A stretch of DNA of 64,000 nt from Eretmocerus hayati (GCA_029851415.1 CM056743.1:119504305-119568304), one strand, 5' to 3'. Positions 38,801-52,300 are shown, counted from the first letter of the stretch. A program made the numbers and translations. The notes: generated by a model not told the origin, from the letters alone.

Positions 38801-39971
38801 GTGTTCCATCAGAGCGCAGCCTTTCTCGCGTCCGTTTGGAAAAGACTGCAGACGTGCTGAGAGCCAAACCAGCAGACGAAATTCATAGCGATGCCCGGCT
38901 GGCCGTACGGCCATCAGATTGGCGCGCGGGCGATCGAAAATTAGAGGCGCGTTTGGCGCAGACCCCGAAGTATGCACTCCCCTCACAAATTGGATAAAGT
39001 ATCCGTTTGGTTGATCTTGTTATTGGGCGATGTCGATTCATGATATTTATCTCGCGTGTTTTTATGACAGTCTTGCTCGCTTGAACCACTGAACAATTAG
39101 CTTGAACGATATTCTGAGGCACTTTTTCACAGAAAAACTTGAAAATCGCTCTTGTCATTGCATGAATCAATGCGACCAAAATCTGATGCAGGATATCTAC
39201 ATGTATTTTTACGGTTTCGATGTCACACCAGCAACGCGTACAATTGACGCGAGGAATGACGCTTGGAATCCCATGAATATCGTGGAGCGACTGAGAAAGT
39301 TTCTGATGTTGTTCTTCCACATATTTTTTGAACTATGGTTTGCAATAGAATATTCTGAAACTCCACAAGATTGTCTCGGCCACTATTGTTGGTTGATAGG
39401 GAGTGTAGAGAGAAGTGGTTGAATAATAATTGAGCTCAAAACAAATTCTTGCTCACGTGTGCAGCGCCAGGACAGAGGGCGCGACTGCTATGCAGCTGAT
39501 GCATGCATCGCAAACTCGCAGCCTGACTCACCTTGGCCGCGGCCCTTCAACCGTCTGCGACCCACGTCACCCCGCGCCGTCCCCTCTGTCTCCCCACCTG
39601 CTGCAGTCTACCTATATACACCTCTTTTCTTCCTTCCTCTTTTTTGATGATCTCGAATGGTCCCGCCTGCTGTTGTTGTTGTATAGAGTCCGTCCCGGCC
39701 GATTTGTAACCACCGACCGGCATCAAGCGATTCTCAGCTGCTTCTCGTTGCGGTCTCGCCGCCGACACCGCACCTTCTTCCGCCCTCTTTCATCCCAATC
39801 CTTGTTTATTTCGGCACGCTTTGGGCGTGCCAAAATATAACCGGACGCGATGAATTTTTGAAGGATTATTCCCAAGCACGGTTCTAGCAGGGCATATTCC
39901 ATCGCTACACCTGTGTTGACTTCTACTTGAGTTCAATTACGCAGTGCCTCTCGAGTGTCTCTTGCCAAGTA
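32851..39971. other. 7-kb non-coding stretch, probable intron
   Basis: No supportable gene was found. Local features are GA-rich and CAG-rich short runs (for example near 34288-34303 and 36537-36551) and an A-run near 35081-35093. Confidence 0.45.
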
Positions 39972-39975
39972 TATA

Positions 39976-41176
39976 TGTCGCAGGCTCTTGGTGAAATCAG
40001 CCTTTTCATGAAAATCCTAGGCTCTTCATGAAGAGCCGGCCAATCGTGTAAGCGCTCATCCCTTTCACTTTCTTACACCATCAGCCTTTTCGTGAAAAGG
40101 CCAAGTCGGGTTAGGCTCTTGGTGTACAGCTGGGTGGAACCGGAACCGCTATTGCCGGCGAGCAAAGTCAACGTCGCGGTCATCTTTTGGAATTATATTC
40201 AGTTGATGATAAGCCGATATTGGTGATATGTTTACAATTATATTCAATAATTGAGAAATCAATGATATATTCTATTGAACATTGATTTTCATATTAATAC
40301 CCCCTCTATCTATGATGAGTACTTTGATATGAATTAATTAACTGTCAAATAAATAATATTCTTCGACTGTACATAAATACATTTTTGTCTCACATGCCCT
40401 TACGAGGAAATAATTACCGGTTGTACCACCCGGTCCCATAACCGCAGCCACATCCCCGTGGGTTTCCTCGAGGGATTTGGACCCAGCAAAATCCCTGTGG
40501 AACACTCATGGGGACTCAACGCCTTAATTTGCACATTGAACGGAGACGATTGGACTTGGGCATTTTTTTAGAAAATAAAATTATTCATGAAAATTGAAAA
40601 AATCAAGAACTAATAGAAGAGCAGATGCGGCGTTGTTGTGGTCACGACTGAGTCAACCATAAAGTATATAATGCAACCTCAATCTGGTATGGGACCGGGT
40701 GGTATAACCGGTAATTATTTCCTCGTAAGGGTATGTGAGACAAAAATGTATTTATGTACAGTCGAAGAATATTATTTATTTGACAGTTAGTTAATTCATA
40801 TCAAAGTATTCATCATAGATAGAGGGGGTATTAATATGAAAATCAATGTTCAATTGAATATATCATTGATTTCTTAATTATTGAATATAATTGTAAACAT
40901 ATCACCAATATCGGCTTATCCTCAACTGAATATAATTCCAAAAGATGAGTTGATACGACAGCTTGGACCGCGACGTTGACTTTGCTCGACGGCAATAGCG
41001 GTTCCGGTTCCGCTCAGCTGTACACCAAGAGCCTAACCCGACTTGGCCTTTTCACGAAAAGGCTAGGCCGATGGTGTAAGGAAGTGAAGGGGATGAGCGC
41101 TTACACGATTGACCGGCTCTTCATGAAGAGCCTAGGATTTTCATGGAAAGGCTGATTTCACCAAGAGCCTGCGACA
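39976..41176. mobile_element. 1.2-kb foldback element with TGTCGCAGGC ends, flanked by TATA
   Basis: Two nearly identical inverted arms of about 465-490 bp (39976-40440 and 40688-41176) surround a 247-bp centre. Both outer borders adjoin TATA (39972-39975 and 41177-41180). The right arm carries about 20 extra bases near 40948-40968. Each arm holds its own small hairpins, such as GGCTCTTCATGAAGAGCC (40020-40037 and 41115-41132) and GCCTTTTC-GT-GAAAAGGC near 40083. No transposase frame is present. The end motif is shared with 19795-20093. Superfamily not determined. Confidence 0.82.
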
Positions 41177-41180
41177 TATA

Positions 41181-44100
41181 CAGATCTCTTCTGAATGAAA
41201 TGATTCATGATTACAATGCTATTCTTCGAAAAATTTCTGGTAACTCGTTCGCACCTTGGATCATTCATGGAGTTATCGTGCGTTTGGCTCATTCCCGAGC
41301 TCATTCCTCAATCGTTGAGGCTCAAATCGCTCTAGCCGTTACTCGTCACGCTTTCCTTCTGCCCCTTGCAATTTTTACGCAGCGATCGCAACGTGTCTTG
41401 CCTGCACGATCGTCATCATGAGCGACGACAAACTGTCTTTGTTTCCGTCACTCATTACACACTCGAGACAGCTCACACACCTGTGCCTGCGCTGTAACGA
41501 CAAAACCAACCACATATTGCGTTACAGCGCAACGATCGGGCTCGGTTATTGCCATTGTATGTTTCCCAGACTCGTCGTCGTTATAAAATTCGAACGCTCC
41601 TCGAATCTCGCGTGCCAATAGGCCTATATCAGCAGCTGCCCGACGACCACCGTAGTCGCAGTTTTTGCTTCAACAAAATTGCGTTATACCCGCATCTCGG
41701 CTAAGTTGCATGCACGCTATCGAATAACCATGAGCGATCGAATGAGGGAGCTGTTGTGGCAGAGGCGACAATGCCAACGACACCATCAGGGTTACCGATT
41801 TTCTCAGCGCGCAAGAAGGGTAGATCATTATTATAGAGGAGCATTTGGTCGTCTTGCACTCGGCGCTCGCAAAGAACCCGCACGAGTGCAGAATTTCGAC
41901 GACGACGAGTATACGGTTCACCTGCGGCGGCGGCGACGATCGACAAGGGTATAAAGCCGATGCATGCACGCAAAATATTCACGTCGTCGTCCGGGATATA
42001 GCGTGAGAACAGCAGCTCTCGATCAAAGCGGTGAAAAAAGCTCGCATTGCGTCCAATTGCAGAGAGTATGTGTATAACTATTCAGTATCATAATGATAGG
42101 CTCTGCGCGACTGGCTCAGCGCGCTCTAATAATAACCTGTATAGCCCGAGATGGCTAGTCTCTCCTCTCAGCAGGCAATGTTAGCCCGTCTACCTTAGTC
42201 GATCGATCGATCGATCGGTAGCTTTACTCTCTGGTTGTATATCTGTCTGCTCGGTTCCTTTCAGTGCAAAACTCGTTTGCGTGGTGTATTTCTGACTCTC
42301 CTGAATGGCGACAACGTTTGTTCACGTGTTGACTCGTGTGCACGTTTGCAGGTACAATTCATACGAAAACAGAGTTAGTGAACTGTTTGCCGCGATCGGT
42401 GATATATTCAGAGGAGCGATCGCTTCACGGCCAGGGACTTTCGCTTTTCGCTTTTGTTTGCCAGCCGTTGTTCAACTCTCACGGGGATCATATTGGTGTT
42501 TCTCGAATATGTGCGCCGATGGTCAAGGCTGATGGTTGTTGGCGACCACCGTGCACCATTTTACTAACCCAGCTGATCTGGTAATCCCAAGTAATCGTAA
42601 AAGTATTCGAAACGCACTGCGGCGGTCGTATGCAAACGCCCTCTCACCGTGATACGGCCTTGCCGATCGCGATTTTTCCACCGTCTTGCAACGGAAAGCT
42701 CTCTGTGTGATAGCAATGGCACCGGGTATTTTCCCACGTATCGTGGCTCATTATGTGGAGTTTGAAACAAGCTTCAAAATTAACCGAGTTACGGTGGAAA
42801 GTATCGAGATGAACCAGAGAAGTGAAGTAAACCAGAGTTGTTGATAAAAAAGCTCAATGGGAGCAAGTTGGGTACACTCACCCTATTTATTCGATTGAAA
42901 ATTGGTTGTCTTTGATCTGAGCAATGACTGTTTGTTCTGTTTTCGGGATAAGTTTTTCGGTCATTTGAACATGAATATATTGAACTCGACCAACTTCTGG
43001 AGTCTCCTCGTTCTCTTCTTGAAACAAATTCTAAATTTCAAAGGAATATTATATTAGCAATAAAAATCGTCGATGACTGAATTTTCGCCATCGATTCCTT
43101 TGGAAATTGCCTCGTGGTTATTGGTTACCTTATACTCTAAAGATCCAATCTGCAATTCGTTTTCTGACTTTTTTGACTTGCCTCTCAGCTCATCGACTTG
43201 AAGTAAAATCGCACAGTGTAGTTTGCTTGTTCCGGATCCAATCATTTCCTGCGCTTTTGCCTCGTTTCTTTTAGTGAAATTCTACCCAGCGGTGCGATAT
43301 TATAACACCCATCGCTTGATGTCATATCCACTCGTATCAACACAAATGAAAGATGCGAGCTCTCGGTTGGGCTACTCAAAGCTCGACTCAACGCGAGATT
43401 AGCACCGTTATAGTATAGATAGTCAACGTTTTGCCTTTGCGTGAACGTCTTAACTCGTTCTCATAAGGGCTCACGATTTGCAGTTTGCAAAAGCAAAGAA
43501 GCATAGAATAAAAGAGCGGTAATAAAGAGAGCGCAAACCTCGTAGCCTGCTGGCCCGTGGAAAGTAAAAAGACCGAGAGTGAGAGAGAACAAGAAACGAG
43601 TTTGCGAGATGGGGCGCATACACGAAGGAGAGAGTGAAACGGCATGGTGCACGAGCGAAAGCCACGAGGGCCTGTAGAAACTTACTCTGCCATGCCCCAG
43701 GTATGGTGTGCCTACCTACCTACCTACCTACCTACCTGCAATACTCTCACGAGGATAGGCAGAAAACGCTAGCGTAGAGAGAAGGAGGATGGTTGAAAGT
43801 GCCTGAGTTGGCTTGAGCGGTTGGCCTGCATCGCGGGCATCGCAGCTATCGCGGACGGGCGTTTTCAAGGCCAAGTCGCGCGCGACGACGACGACGACTA
43901 GCTGTTCTATCAACAGCTTTTTGCGCTCGAGTGAGCTTTTCCAGTTGGTTAACTCGGTCCTTTACAAACTTGGTTGCCATATCCCGATTTTTATTAACGG
44001 ATCATCGACTGGCTCAGACTACATTGGCTTTTTCAAGTCAGATTTTGAATTTCTCGCTACTTTTAGATGCAAGCTTAGCACGATCCGTCGTTACAACACG

Positions 44101-44660
44101 CTCGAAAACGGGATAGGTCAACTCGACTTTGGTTATTCGTTGCGGATACTCATAGTCATTCGATTCATCTTCATGGATCGATTTCACGAGCTCTTGAATC
44201 ATTTACGCAACGGAATCTCGCATTTTTCAGCCTCTACATCGACTTTAGCCTCGATTTTAGTCCACTCCGGCGCGTCGCTGTTTTAATTCAATCTTGCTCG
44301 CTCACTTTCGGCTTCGGGTTATCGCGACGATTGTATCCCTGCAGCTGTCACTACTGCGGACTGAGGCGTAACGCCTCTTGGACTCTTATTCTCTTTTTTC
44401 TTCAGCCATACCCCATGCTTGCATGGCTTCTGAACTTTTTGTGGAGCATTGCTGAAAACGTGTTCCCAAGTCTAGGGATACTCCGTAGGGCTTGAAAAGT
44501 CGTCCCAGCATGTAATCAACAACATCAATAAGGGAAGTCTCATGGGCAAACAATTATACGCCTCACCTTCGGCGAACCGCTGAAAGACACTCAATGATAC
44601 CATGTTGATAATCTAATTACATGTATCTGAATACAAGTAATTAACAGAAGTGTAATTGTG
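41181..44660. other. Non-coding stretch before the mex3 exon
   Basis: No gene was supported. It includes a CGAT run near 42199-42218 and a CCTA run at 43711-43738. A 157-codon plus-strand frame at 43813-44286 has no recognisable homology and is not joined to the MEX3 frame. Confidence 0.45.
43711..43738. repeat. CCTA tetranucleotide microsatellite
   Basis: About seven perfect CCTA units. Simple-sequence repeat with no other meaning visible. Confidence 0.92.
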
Positions 44661-44679
44661 CTCGTTCTTTGTGTTTCAG
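44661..44679 (+). promoter_or_regulatory. 3' splice site of the mex3 terminal intron
   Basis: A pyrimidine-rich tract (CTCGTTCTTTGTGTTTCAG) ends in AG at 44678-44679, directly before the MEX3 reading frame. The intron is phase 1: the exon starts with GT, which completes a glycine codon if the upstream exon ends in G. In known MEX3 proteins this glycine closes the KH1 loop GRQG, so the intron interrupts the RNA-contacting loop. The frame continues open a few codons upstream of the AG, but that short extension does not resemble MEX3. Confidence 0.88.
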
Positions 44680-45755
44680 GTTGCAAGATCAAGGCCCTTC
44701 GCGCCAAGACCAACACGTACATAAAGACACCAGTGCGTGGCGAGGAGCCCGTTTTCGTCGTCACAGGTCGCAAGGAGGACGTAGCACGTGCCAAACGCGA
44801 AATCTTGTCGGCTGCCGAACACTTTTCTCAGATCCGCGCGTCCCGCAAGTCATCGTTGGGCGCTCTGCTCGGCGCACCCCCGGGACCTCCAGCTTCGGTA
44901 CCCGGTCACGTCACGATTCAAGTCCAGGTACCCTACAGAGTCGTTGGCCTGGTCGTAGGTCCCAAAGGCGCCACGATAAAGCGCATCCAGCACCAGACGC
45001 ACACGTACATCGTGACTCCGTCGCGCGACAAGGATCCCGTCTTCGAAGTGACCGGACTACCCGAAAGCGTTGCCGCAGCCCGCGACGCCATCCAGGCTCA
45101 CATAACCCAACGCACCGGAGCTCTACCACTGTCGATGCACGAGGAGAAGGACCTGCTCAAGGCTCTCTGCAGAGGTGGATTGGGTTCGATTCTTGGATGC
45201 CTCGAACCACCTGGCAGCGGAAACGGACAGACTTCGTCAAGTGGCGCCTCCAAGGCCAGCAATGGCGGCTCCAGCGGCGTCTTCTCAAGCAGCGGATCCT
45301 GCTCCAGCTCGAGCTCGAGCTCCGGCGCTCCCGGGCTCAACGATCTTGTCGCCATCTGGGGAGCCGGTCTTGAACGGGACGAAGGCCTAGGCGAGTCGCC
45401 GAGTTTTGAGTCGCAGGCAATGGCCGCCAATTCGGCTTCGGCGTCATCGAGCATCTGGTCGTTCCCGGGAGTGTCGCTGCCGTCGAGGCCATCGCCACCC
45501 GCTTCGGCGTCGCCAGCTTCGCCAACGGACTCGCTGCTAGGTGGCAGCAGCAGCACCCAGAGCGCGGGAAGCCCGGGTGGCGAACCACGCGTCTGCATCG
45601 TCTGCGCCGAGAAGGAGGTCACGACGGCCCTGGTGCCGTGCGGACACAAACACTTTTGCTTGGAGTGCGGACACCGCGTCTGCATGAGCGCCGAACCGAG
45701 CTGTCCCATCTGCTCGAAGCCGGTGCTCCAGGCGTTGCGCATCATTCACGCCTAA
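44680..45755 (+). CDS. mex3: MEX3-family KH/RING RNA-binding protein, last coding exon (5' partial)
   Basis: MEX3 proteins bind mRNA through two KH domains and carry a C-terminal RING finger typical of ubiquitin ligases. They control translation and stability of target mRNAs, and in nematodes and the beetle Tribolium they act in early embryonic patterning. The exon encodes 358 residues, counting the split first glycine as residue 1. Residues 1 to about 55 are the distal part of KH1 ([18 protein letters not shown] onward). Residues 77-145 are a full KH2 with the GPKG loop at 94-97 (44958-44969). Residues 150-300 are a low-complexity Ser/Gly/Pro/Ala linker. The RING is C3HC4-like, with Cys306, Cys309, Cys321, His323, Cys327, Cys330, Cys342 and Cys345 (45594-45713), and the protein ends 13 residues later (TAA 45753-45755). 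The reading frame is open without breaks and richer in GC than its surroundings. The start codon and KH1 N-terminus lie upstream of the window. Family assignment is near certain; which vertebrate paralogue (A-D) it resembles most is not decidable by eye. Confidence 0.96.
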
Positions 45756-48420
45756 GCGCTCAGCGATTATTCTCGGCACCACCCCGCCTTGTCGCCGCCA
45801 ACGTCAACGTCGAAGTCATCCCGGAGTCCAGCGACGCGGAGTGTGTGCGCGAGAGTGCGCGCCCCGTGAGAGAAGATCATTGACGCTTCGCGTATTCGAT
45901 TCTTTCATGGTACTCACGCCCAACCTAACGAACATACACACAGATACACGCATACAACGAATCGACTGACTTCGTCTGCATCACGGCGACGCGCAAACAT
46001 CATCATCACCATGATCCGAGAGGCCGACCAGTGCTACTGACTTGCTGATGCTGTGATGCGCCAGCGATGGAGACCCGAGACACCAGCAAGCTCTTCTCGT
46101 GTTTTGTTAGATTTTTATTTTTGTTTGATTTTTTGCATCCTCGTTCTCATCACGATGAATGTGTGAACATGGTGCGACTTATATGGACATATATATATAT
46201 ATATATATATTTAGATGTGTATGTACGTGTATTATATATGTGGATCAGATCTGCGAGAGCGAGAATGGGTGTATGTGCATGCGCGCATGTTGATTTCCTA
46301 GATTGAAAACACCAGTTGTCCAGCGCTGAGCTCCACCCCTCTCCTATTTACACTCGTTTTTGGAAATCCCAGTCACTTTGAAGTAAAGTTTGATGGATCA
46401 TCTATCAGAGCAAACAATGGAAGAGGTGGAGCGTAGCAACGGCTCCTCGGGACGCGTGCTGCATTTAGTACAGGTTGTACAGACGCGTTTACGCTGTAAG
46501 AGATTGAAAAATTTTCGCGCCAAAGACGTCTCGAGGAGGAATAACACGCCGAACAGGAAATTATCTCATTTCTCATGGACGATTGAATTGCGCTTCGCGG
46601 TGAGAGTGCGTCTCGCCATTTGTGATACTATCTGATATCCAAAATTGATTCCTAGATTAAAGTCAAAGATTTCGTATATGGAGAATGAGAAAGCGACGGA
46701 CAAACGCAATCCAGTGTGTGTATGTGTGAGATGTGCGATCAAAGGCCATAGCCGAAGCTTCTCTCTCTGCTCCTAGTCGTTTCTTCCCTCTCGCCAATTT
46801 AATCATGAGATCCAGAGCAGACTGAGAGATCTATGAGAACGCGAGTTCTCGCGAGGGGAAAGAATTTTACGATATTCTCACCGACGTATGCGAAGAAAAT
46901 GGCACTCTTCTTCAAGCCAGACTTGCCAGTGCCCAAATTTACAATAGGGTAGCGCGAGCGAGCGTTAATCGTGAGAACATATGGTCTCTCTTGTAAGCGG
47001 AAGGCGCTTTTGAGATGTGCAGCTGCATATAGGGGAAAAGTAAGAGAAGGTTGATTCGCGCGAGAGTCCGCGTGCCACCGACGTTCACATCAGCTTATTA
47101 TATATAGTGGGGCGAAGAGAGAACGCAACTCGAGGAGAATTCGTGAGCCGGGAGTAATCTTTGGATGGCATTCGTTCCGCCCGTCATCCCTCGCCTAGAG
47201 TATTATCTTAACCTCGTATAAGCGACAGAGCAATTGAAATAACGATAACGATTATATATATTATATAGACAAAGTGTAAATGTGGATGAGAAAAATATAT
47301 TATATATATATGAATATATATGACGACGTCGACGCTGATATTTTACCGAGGAGATTTAGATTTTGTATTTTCGCGCGTGAGTCGCGGGGACGACAGGCGG
47401 AAATTTGCCCCTCTGTCTCATCTTCCGCAAATATCGATTCTTCAAGAGCTTCAGAAACTTATCGAAATCTGTCGTTGGCATGTGGAACTCGAGCGATTTC
47501 ACCGCACGAATCGATGAAAAACCCAGTAATAATCGAGTAATAATTAATTTTAGAGAAACAAGAATTCGCGAAAGCCGCGTCCGTGACACCTATCAAACAC
47601 CGATACTTGTGTAAATTCAAGACGAGAATGTACAACGTGTTGTACACGAAGATGCTGCGCGGATGGTTCACGCATCTCAGTCGTTGTCGTCGTATTTTTA
47701 AGGCTTTTCTCCTCAAAATGACGTATAATATTTTTGTAATTTATTTTATTTTTATATATATTGTAGAGAAAAAAGAGTCGAGAGACTAAGCGAGATGAAG
47801 TTGAGAACAAAAAAGCATTTTTTTTCGTCGTCGCCGTGAGCAAGTGAGCGCACGGACCCCGTGAGATTTGCGAGTCTTGCCTCAGGGGGATGAAAAAGCC
47901 AGGGTCGTCGAGATCGTTCCTTTGTATTATTTCTTTTCTCCAGATCTCGTATCTTTGATGCGTATTTCTTCCTTTTTTTTTTAAGGAGCAACCGACGCAA
48001 CGACTCTTGCTTCCCCCCCCCCCCCACTTTTTTTTTCAATTTTTGTTTGAGGCTGACTAGAGGTGAAGAGTCGCGAGTCTCACGCCGTTGCCGTATCTAT
48101 GCAGTGAACGAGTGGCACAAGTTTATCTACATTCTCTTGATGGTTATATATTTGTTGTAGTTTTGTCGTTCAAATATTTATATTCTGCCAAAAAAAAGAC
48201 TTCTGAGGGTCGGACACCGGCCTCGCTCTTTTCAGAACTCGATTTTCTTCCTCATAAAATTTCCACCCAACGTTTTGTTTTTATTTTATGTTTCGCATTT
48301 GCGCCGCGTGATTTCATCCTCTCGATAACGAAGGAAAGCGAAACGGAAGAACAGATGCTGTGCTCTCAGCGTCGCATCGCTCGAGTTCGTTCTGTATCAT
48401 GTTGCCATTTACAAATGTAG
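45756..48420 (+). other. mex3: Probable mex3 3' UTR, proximal part
   Basis: The sequence follows the MEX3 stop codon, contains no supportable ORF, and gradually becomes richer in A and T. It contains an AT dinucleotide run (about 46190-46212), scattered ATTTA pentamers, and a C-run followed by a T-run near 48017-48036. No canonical AATAAA was seen in this stretch, so the transcript probably continues beyond it. Assignment as UTR is inferred from position; there is no transcript evidence in the sequence itself. Confidence 0.6.
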
Positions 48421-48769
48421 ATATTTCCTTTATTTAATTATTAAGAAGAAGAAAGCCATGATGGACTACACCCACATAATACCGTTGGCTATGAGTGCGC
48501 TCGTGCATTCGCACCGATAAATTAACGTATGAAAAAAGAGAGTAGTAACGTTTTTTCTTGATTACGAGATTGTGAGTTTGTTGATTTTATATGAAAGTTG
48601 CTAAAAGTTTCAGAGAAAATTTTTAAAAGATCTTATCATTATTATTCTAATAGTTTTGAATAGCCAATATTGTCGTTTTCGTTTATTTTGAAAATCCAAC
48701 GCGAATGTGCGGGAACAGCGAATGGAGGAGACGCGTGGCACTGTATAAATAGTTATGCACTGCACTTTT

Positions 48770-49322
48770 ATTAAAAAAAAATCGAGAGACGAATGATGCT
48801 CGAAAGAGAATAACAGAAAATATTATAAGAGATTGACAAAAAAGATGTTTATTATATTTGAGTTCGGGCCGAAACGAATTCTATATTTTTTCTATGTTGG
48901 GTATAATGAATAACAATAAAATGAAAAACTACGATTGAAACGTGAAAAAATAATTCGATGATGATATACGCGTATATATTATATATATTTATAGGCATTC
49001 TCTTTAGCATCAACGTTCCGATCTGAGACATGTGAAAAGAGTGAATAGAATAAATATTCGTAGATTAAAAATAAAAGTGAAGAATTCTCCTCGTAATAAA
49101 GGAGAATTCAATTATCGAAATTAACATACTCTTGAGAATATTGCAAAGTCTCATTATTCAATTCAATTGATGAGTCTCATAGGAATTCGCGAATAGATCC
49201 GTGAACGTATATCGCAGCGTGTGAATGTCTTGTCTTTGGGTGAGGCGAAATGATTTGCTCTCGGGTGATAGAAGTATTAAGCAAATAAAGTCAAGGGGCT
49301 GATGCGTATTCTGTTCAATAAA
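48770..49322 (+). terminator. Cluster of candidate polyadenylation signals
   Basis: ATTAAA at 48770-48775 and AATAAA at 48915-48920, 49049-49054, 49284-49289 and 49317-49322 are the first grouped signals after the MEX3 stop codon. They would give a 3' UTR of about 3.0-3.6 kb. The region is AT-rich, where such hexamers also arise by chance, and further AATAAA motifs occur downstream (for example 52587-52592 and 63773-63778), so a longer UTR is possible. Confidence 0.35.
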
Positions 49323-52300
49323 ACATGAAAGGGTAAAACGAGCTACTGAGCCATACGAAGATCAAGTAATAATTCATACTGTAAAAAATTCTCAATATGT
49401 AGTTAGTAAGAGATTGCGGGTAACGACAGTTGAAATTAAAAAGTACGATTTAGGAGATATTAATCCGTGAACGCGTCATCATAGATCGATATTCATGATG
49501 AGACTCAGATCTCGTAAAATTCTGCGTGTATGAGCATACAGTAAAGACGGCGAAAACAAAGAGAAACTTCATCTAAATAACTGAATTATTGTCGTTTAGG
49601 GCTTTCTGTTCTAGTTATTCACACGTCATCATTTTCGTTTCTTTCATGATTTGTGTGTCCGCCATCATTGAATGACTCCTCATAGTATTGATACTCCGAG
49701 TGAATTGGAAAAAAAACAACGTAGAACAGACCTTGGATCGACGAAGACACTTCGAGTAGTGCGAGTCACGCTGCAGTCAGACGATAATGTAATGTGGACA
49801 TCTCGAATCTTAGATCAAACTTTCATTACATCGAGAAATTCAAAGCTTTTTAGGGAATCAACCGTTGATCAGTGAGCAATATCTTCATTATTGATTCAAA
49901 TCTCGAATTTTTCCAACATCGAAAAGGTGTTTTACAAACTTGAATACCTGTAGTGCGGATTCATCATTGTGTGTATACCATGTATTCCTCAGCATGTTCG
50001 TCCAGCAACAATCACTGTTGGATCATCATTTTCCATCTTGAGCAATCGAACGAATCCGAATTTTTCAAAACTCCAATAAATAAACTATAAGCATAAGCCA
50101 ATATTCGAGTAGTGTCAACAATAGCAGTATTGAAAATGTGAGACTGCGCGTACTCTCGCAAGTTGGAATAATCATCTAATTCTTCTTTCAACCAAACTGA
50201 ATCATAATGAAATTAAGAGAATATTGCAAGCGAGTTTTGAAAACAACTCTCGCGCATCTAATGTATGAAAATATGGTAGTTTGAGCACGAGTAATTGATT
50301 GTTAATATATTCAAAAGGTCGATAACTCATAATGGAGTATATTCATTACTTATTGAAGAGCCACTGGCTGTGACCGATAACTGCCACTTTTTGTATGAAA
50401 ATGACGGATAATGAAATCTTTGAAAGAAAATTCAAGAAAATGAGAGAAAAAACAATTTTGATCAATCTTCACGGATCCCGATAAAATTCTTCAATTTGAA
50501 AAATACTTAATTATATGGACACATTAATCGCGTGACTCTATCAATCATGAAAGTTATGAAGATGCAAAAATGGTGAGAAAAAGGGAGTCAAGGCCAGTCT
50601 TTTCCCGATCATGCGCAAGCGTCAATCGGCTTTTAAGAAAATATTGATATGTAGAGATTGTAGAGGGAATGCATATATGAGAGAGGAAAAGTAACATTTA
50701 AAAAAGAGATATAGGTGTTCGACCCTCCCATAATAGAGTTTTGCAATTTATGATCAGACACTGTGAGAAAAGACACTTGTGAGATCATTTATTCAGATAT
50801 ATTATCTTTCTTACTGGAGTTTCAAATTATTCTTGACTTGGGTATATCAATTAAGAAGATGAAAATTATTATGACATCAAGACGTCTCCACTTACCTCTT
50901 GATGACGAAAAAACGTGCGCGTAATAGAGTGTTTTATAAAAATTGAACGCAGTACGTAGAATGGAATGGAAAAAAAACATGACGATACATATCTCAAAGA
51001 ATAATAATTAAGCATAAGAGGATTATTAGATTTTAAACCAAGATTCGCAAGAGGCCGTATGAATGGTAGTAGAAAATACAATTCAGAGATGCTTGATTTG
51101 GTAGATAAGCTTCGGAAAAGAATCATAATATGAGTAGAGAAATGGATAGATATGATTGTTGCTTCATTTAATCTGTATTAACTATGTTAAATTTATATTC
51201 TATTGAATAGCTATATATCATTTTATAGTGAATGTGGTTAACAACTCTTATTATTTTATAGCTTGTGGTTATGACATTTACTATTATCATTATTATGAAT
51301 ATTATTAGAAATGTATTTAAATTGAACGAGCGTGGAAAAAACGGACAACTCGTAAAAGGAGATGATGAGACAGAAAATTGCAAATATTGAATCTTTGACA
51401 AGTACAATTTCCACAATTTCTTGTCGCTTGCTTAGTTCAACGTGTTCCTCCTCTAATTTTCATTTATCCGTCACTTTTTAAGATTATTTTACCGTATGAT
51501 TCGCGTAATTTTTCAATACTGAACTACAAGACTGTTTTGATTTCAAGTTTCTTCCTTGTCGTTAGCTCAACTTATCAGTGATTCTGTCACAACTATGATA
51601 CAAAGAGAAAAAGATCAACACAAGCCCATTTACAGTCACAGATTGTACATACAACAAAAGTGCATTTGTACTTGACTTGAATTATTTTTGTAACTGACTT
51701 TGCTTGAATGTAACCGAGTTTGCTTGCACATGATGTATCTTTCGCCATGCTTGATTATCAAATTTATGTAGTTTTGCTATAATTGTTTGTTCCTCACCCA
51801 TGATGATAGTGAAACTGTCGACCTGGTCACATGGGCCAGGATCTTACCATGCAAGTATCAGCAAATAGTGTGATGTAGATTGGAAGAGCATCGATTGAGA
51901 AAAACCTTCCACTTCACCTTACGAGTCCCCGATATCCTCTCTTCGATCCATTTTACGCTGGATTCCTTTTGTATTATCTTTTGTATATGTATTTTGTTTC
52001 AGACTGTTAATTAATTTTTTCAATCTTTTCCTCATTTGTTTGTAAGCTTGAATGTAAAATGATCAATCAGTAGGTAGTGATTGAGATAAGAGTGAGACCG
52101 TTTGAATATCTAATATATATGAAACAAAATATATTATATACGTTTGTACATTGCGACTATATTATATATATATTGAAATATTATACGAGCGTAATGGATA
52201 CTCGAAATTACATTATCATCTATATAAAGTTAAAGTGACTTTTGCAGCATAAATTGCTTGAACTTAATCACACCTACTTACTTACCTATTTGATTACTTA

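Noticed and set aside
43813..44286. 157-codon plus-strand frame shortly before the mex3 exon
   Set aside because: No recognisable domain and no in-frame link to MEX3; the antisense frames are also broken. It may be a decayed repeat but nothing supports a gene.
44669..45373. 234-codon plus-strand frame overlapping mex3
   Set aside because: Shadow of the GC-rich MEX3 reading frame; rich in Arg, Gln and Thr with no family resemblance.
45098..45745. 215-codon minus-strand frame opposite mex3
   Set aside because: Antisense shadow caused by high GC at third positions; no domain.
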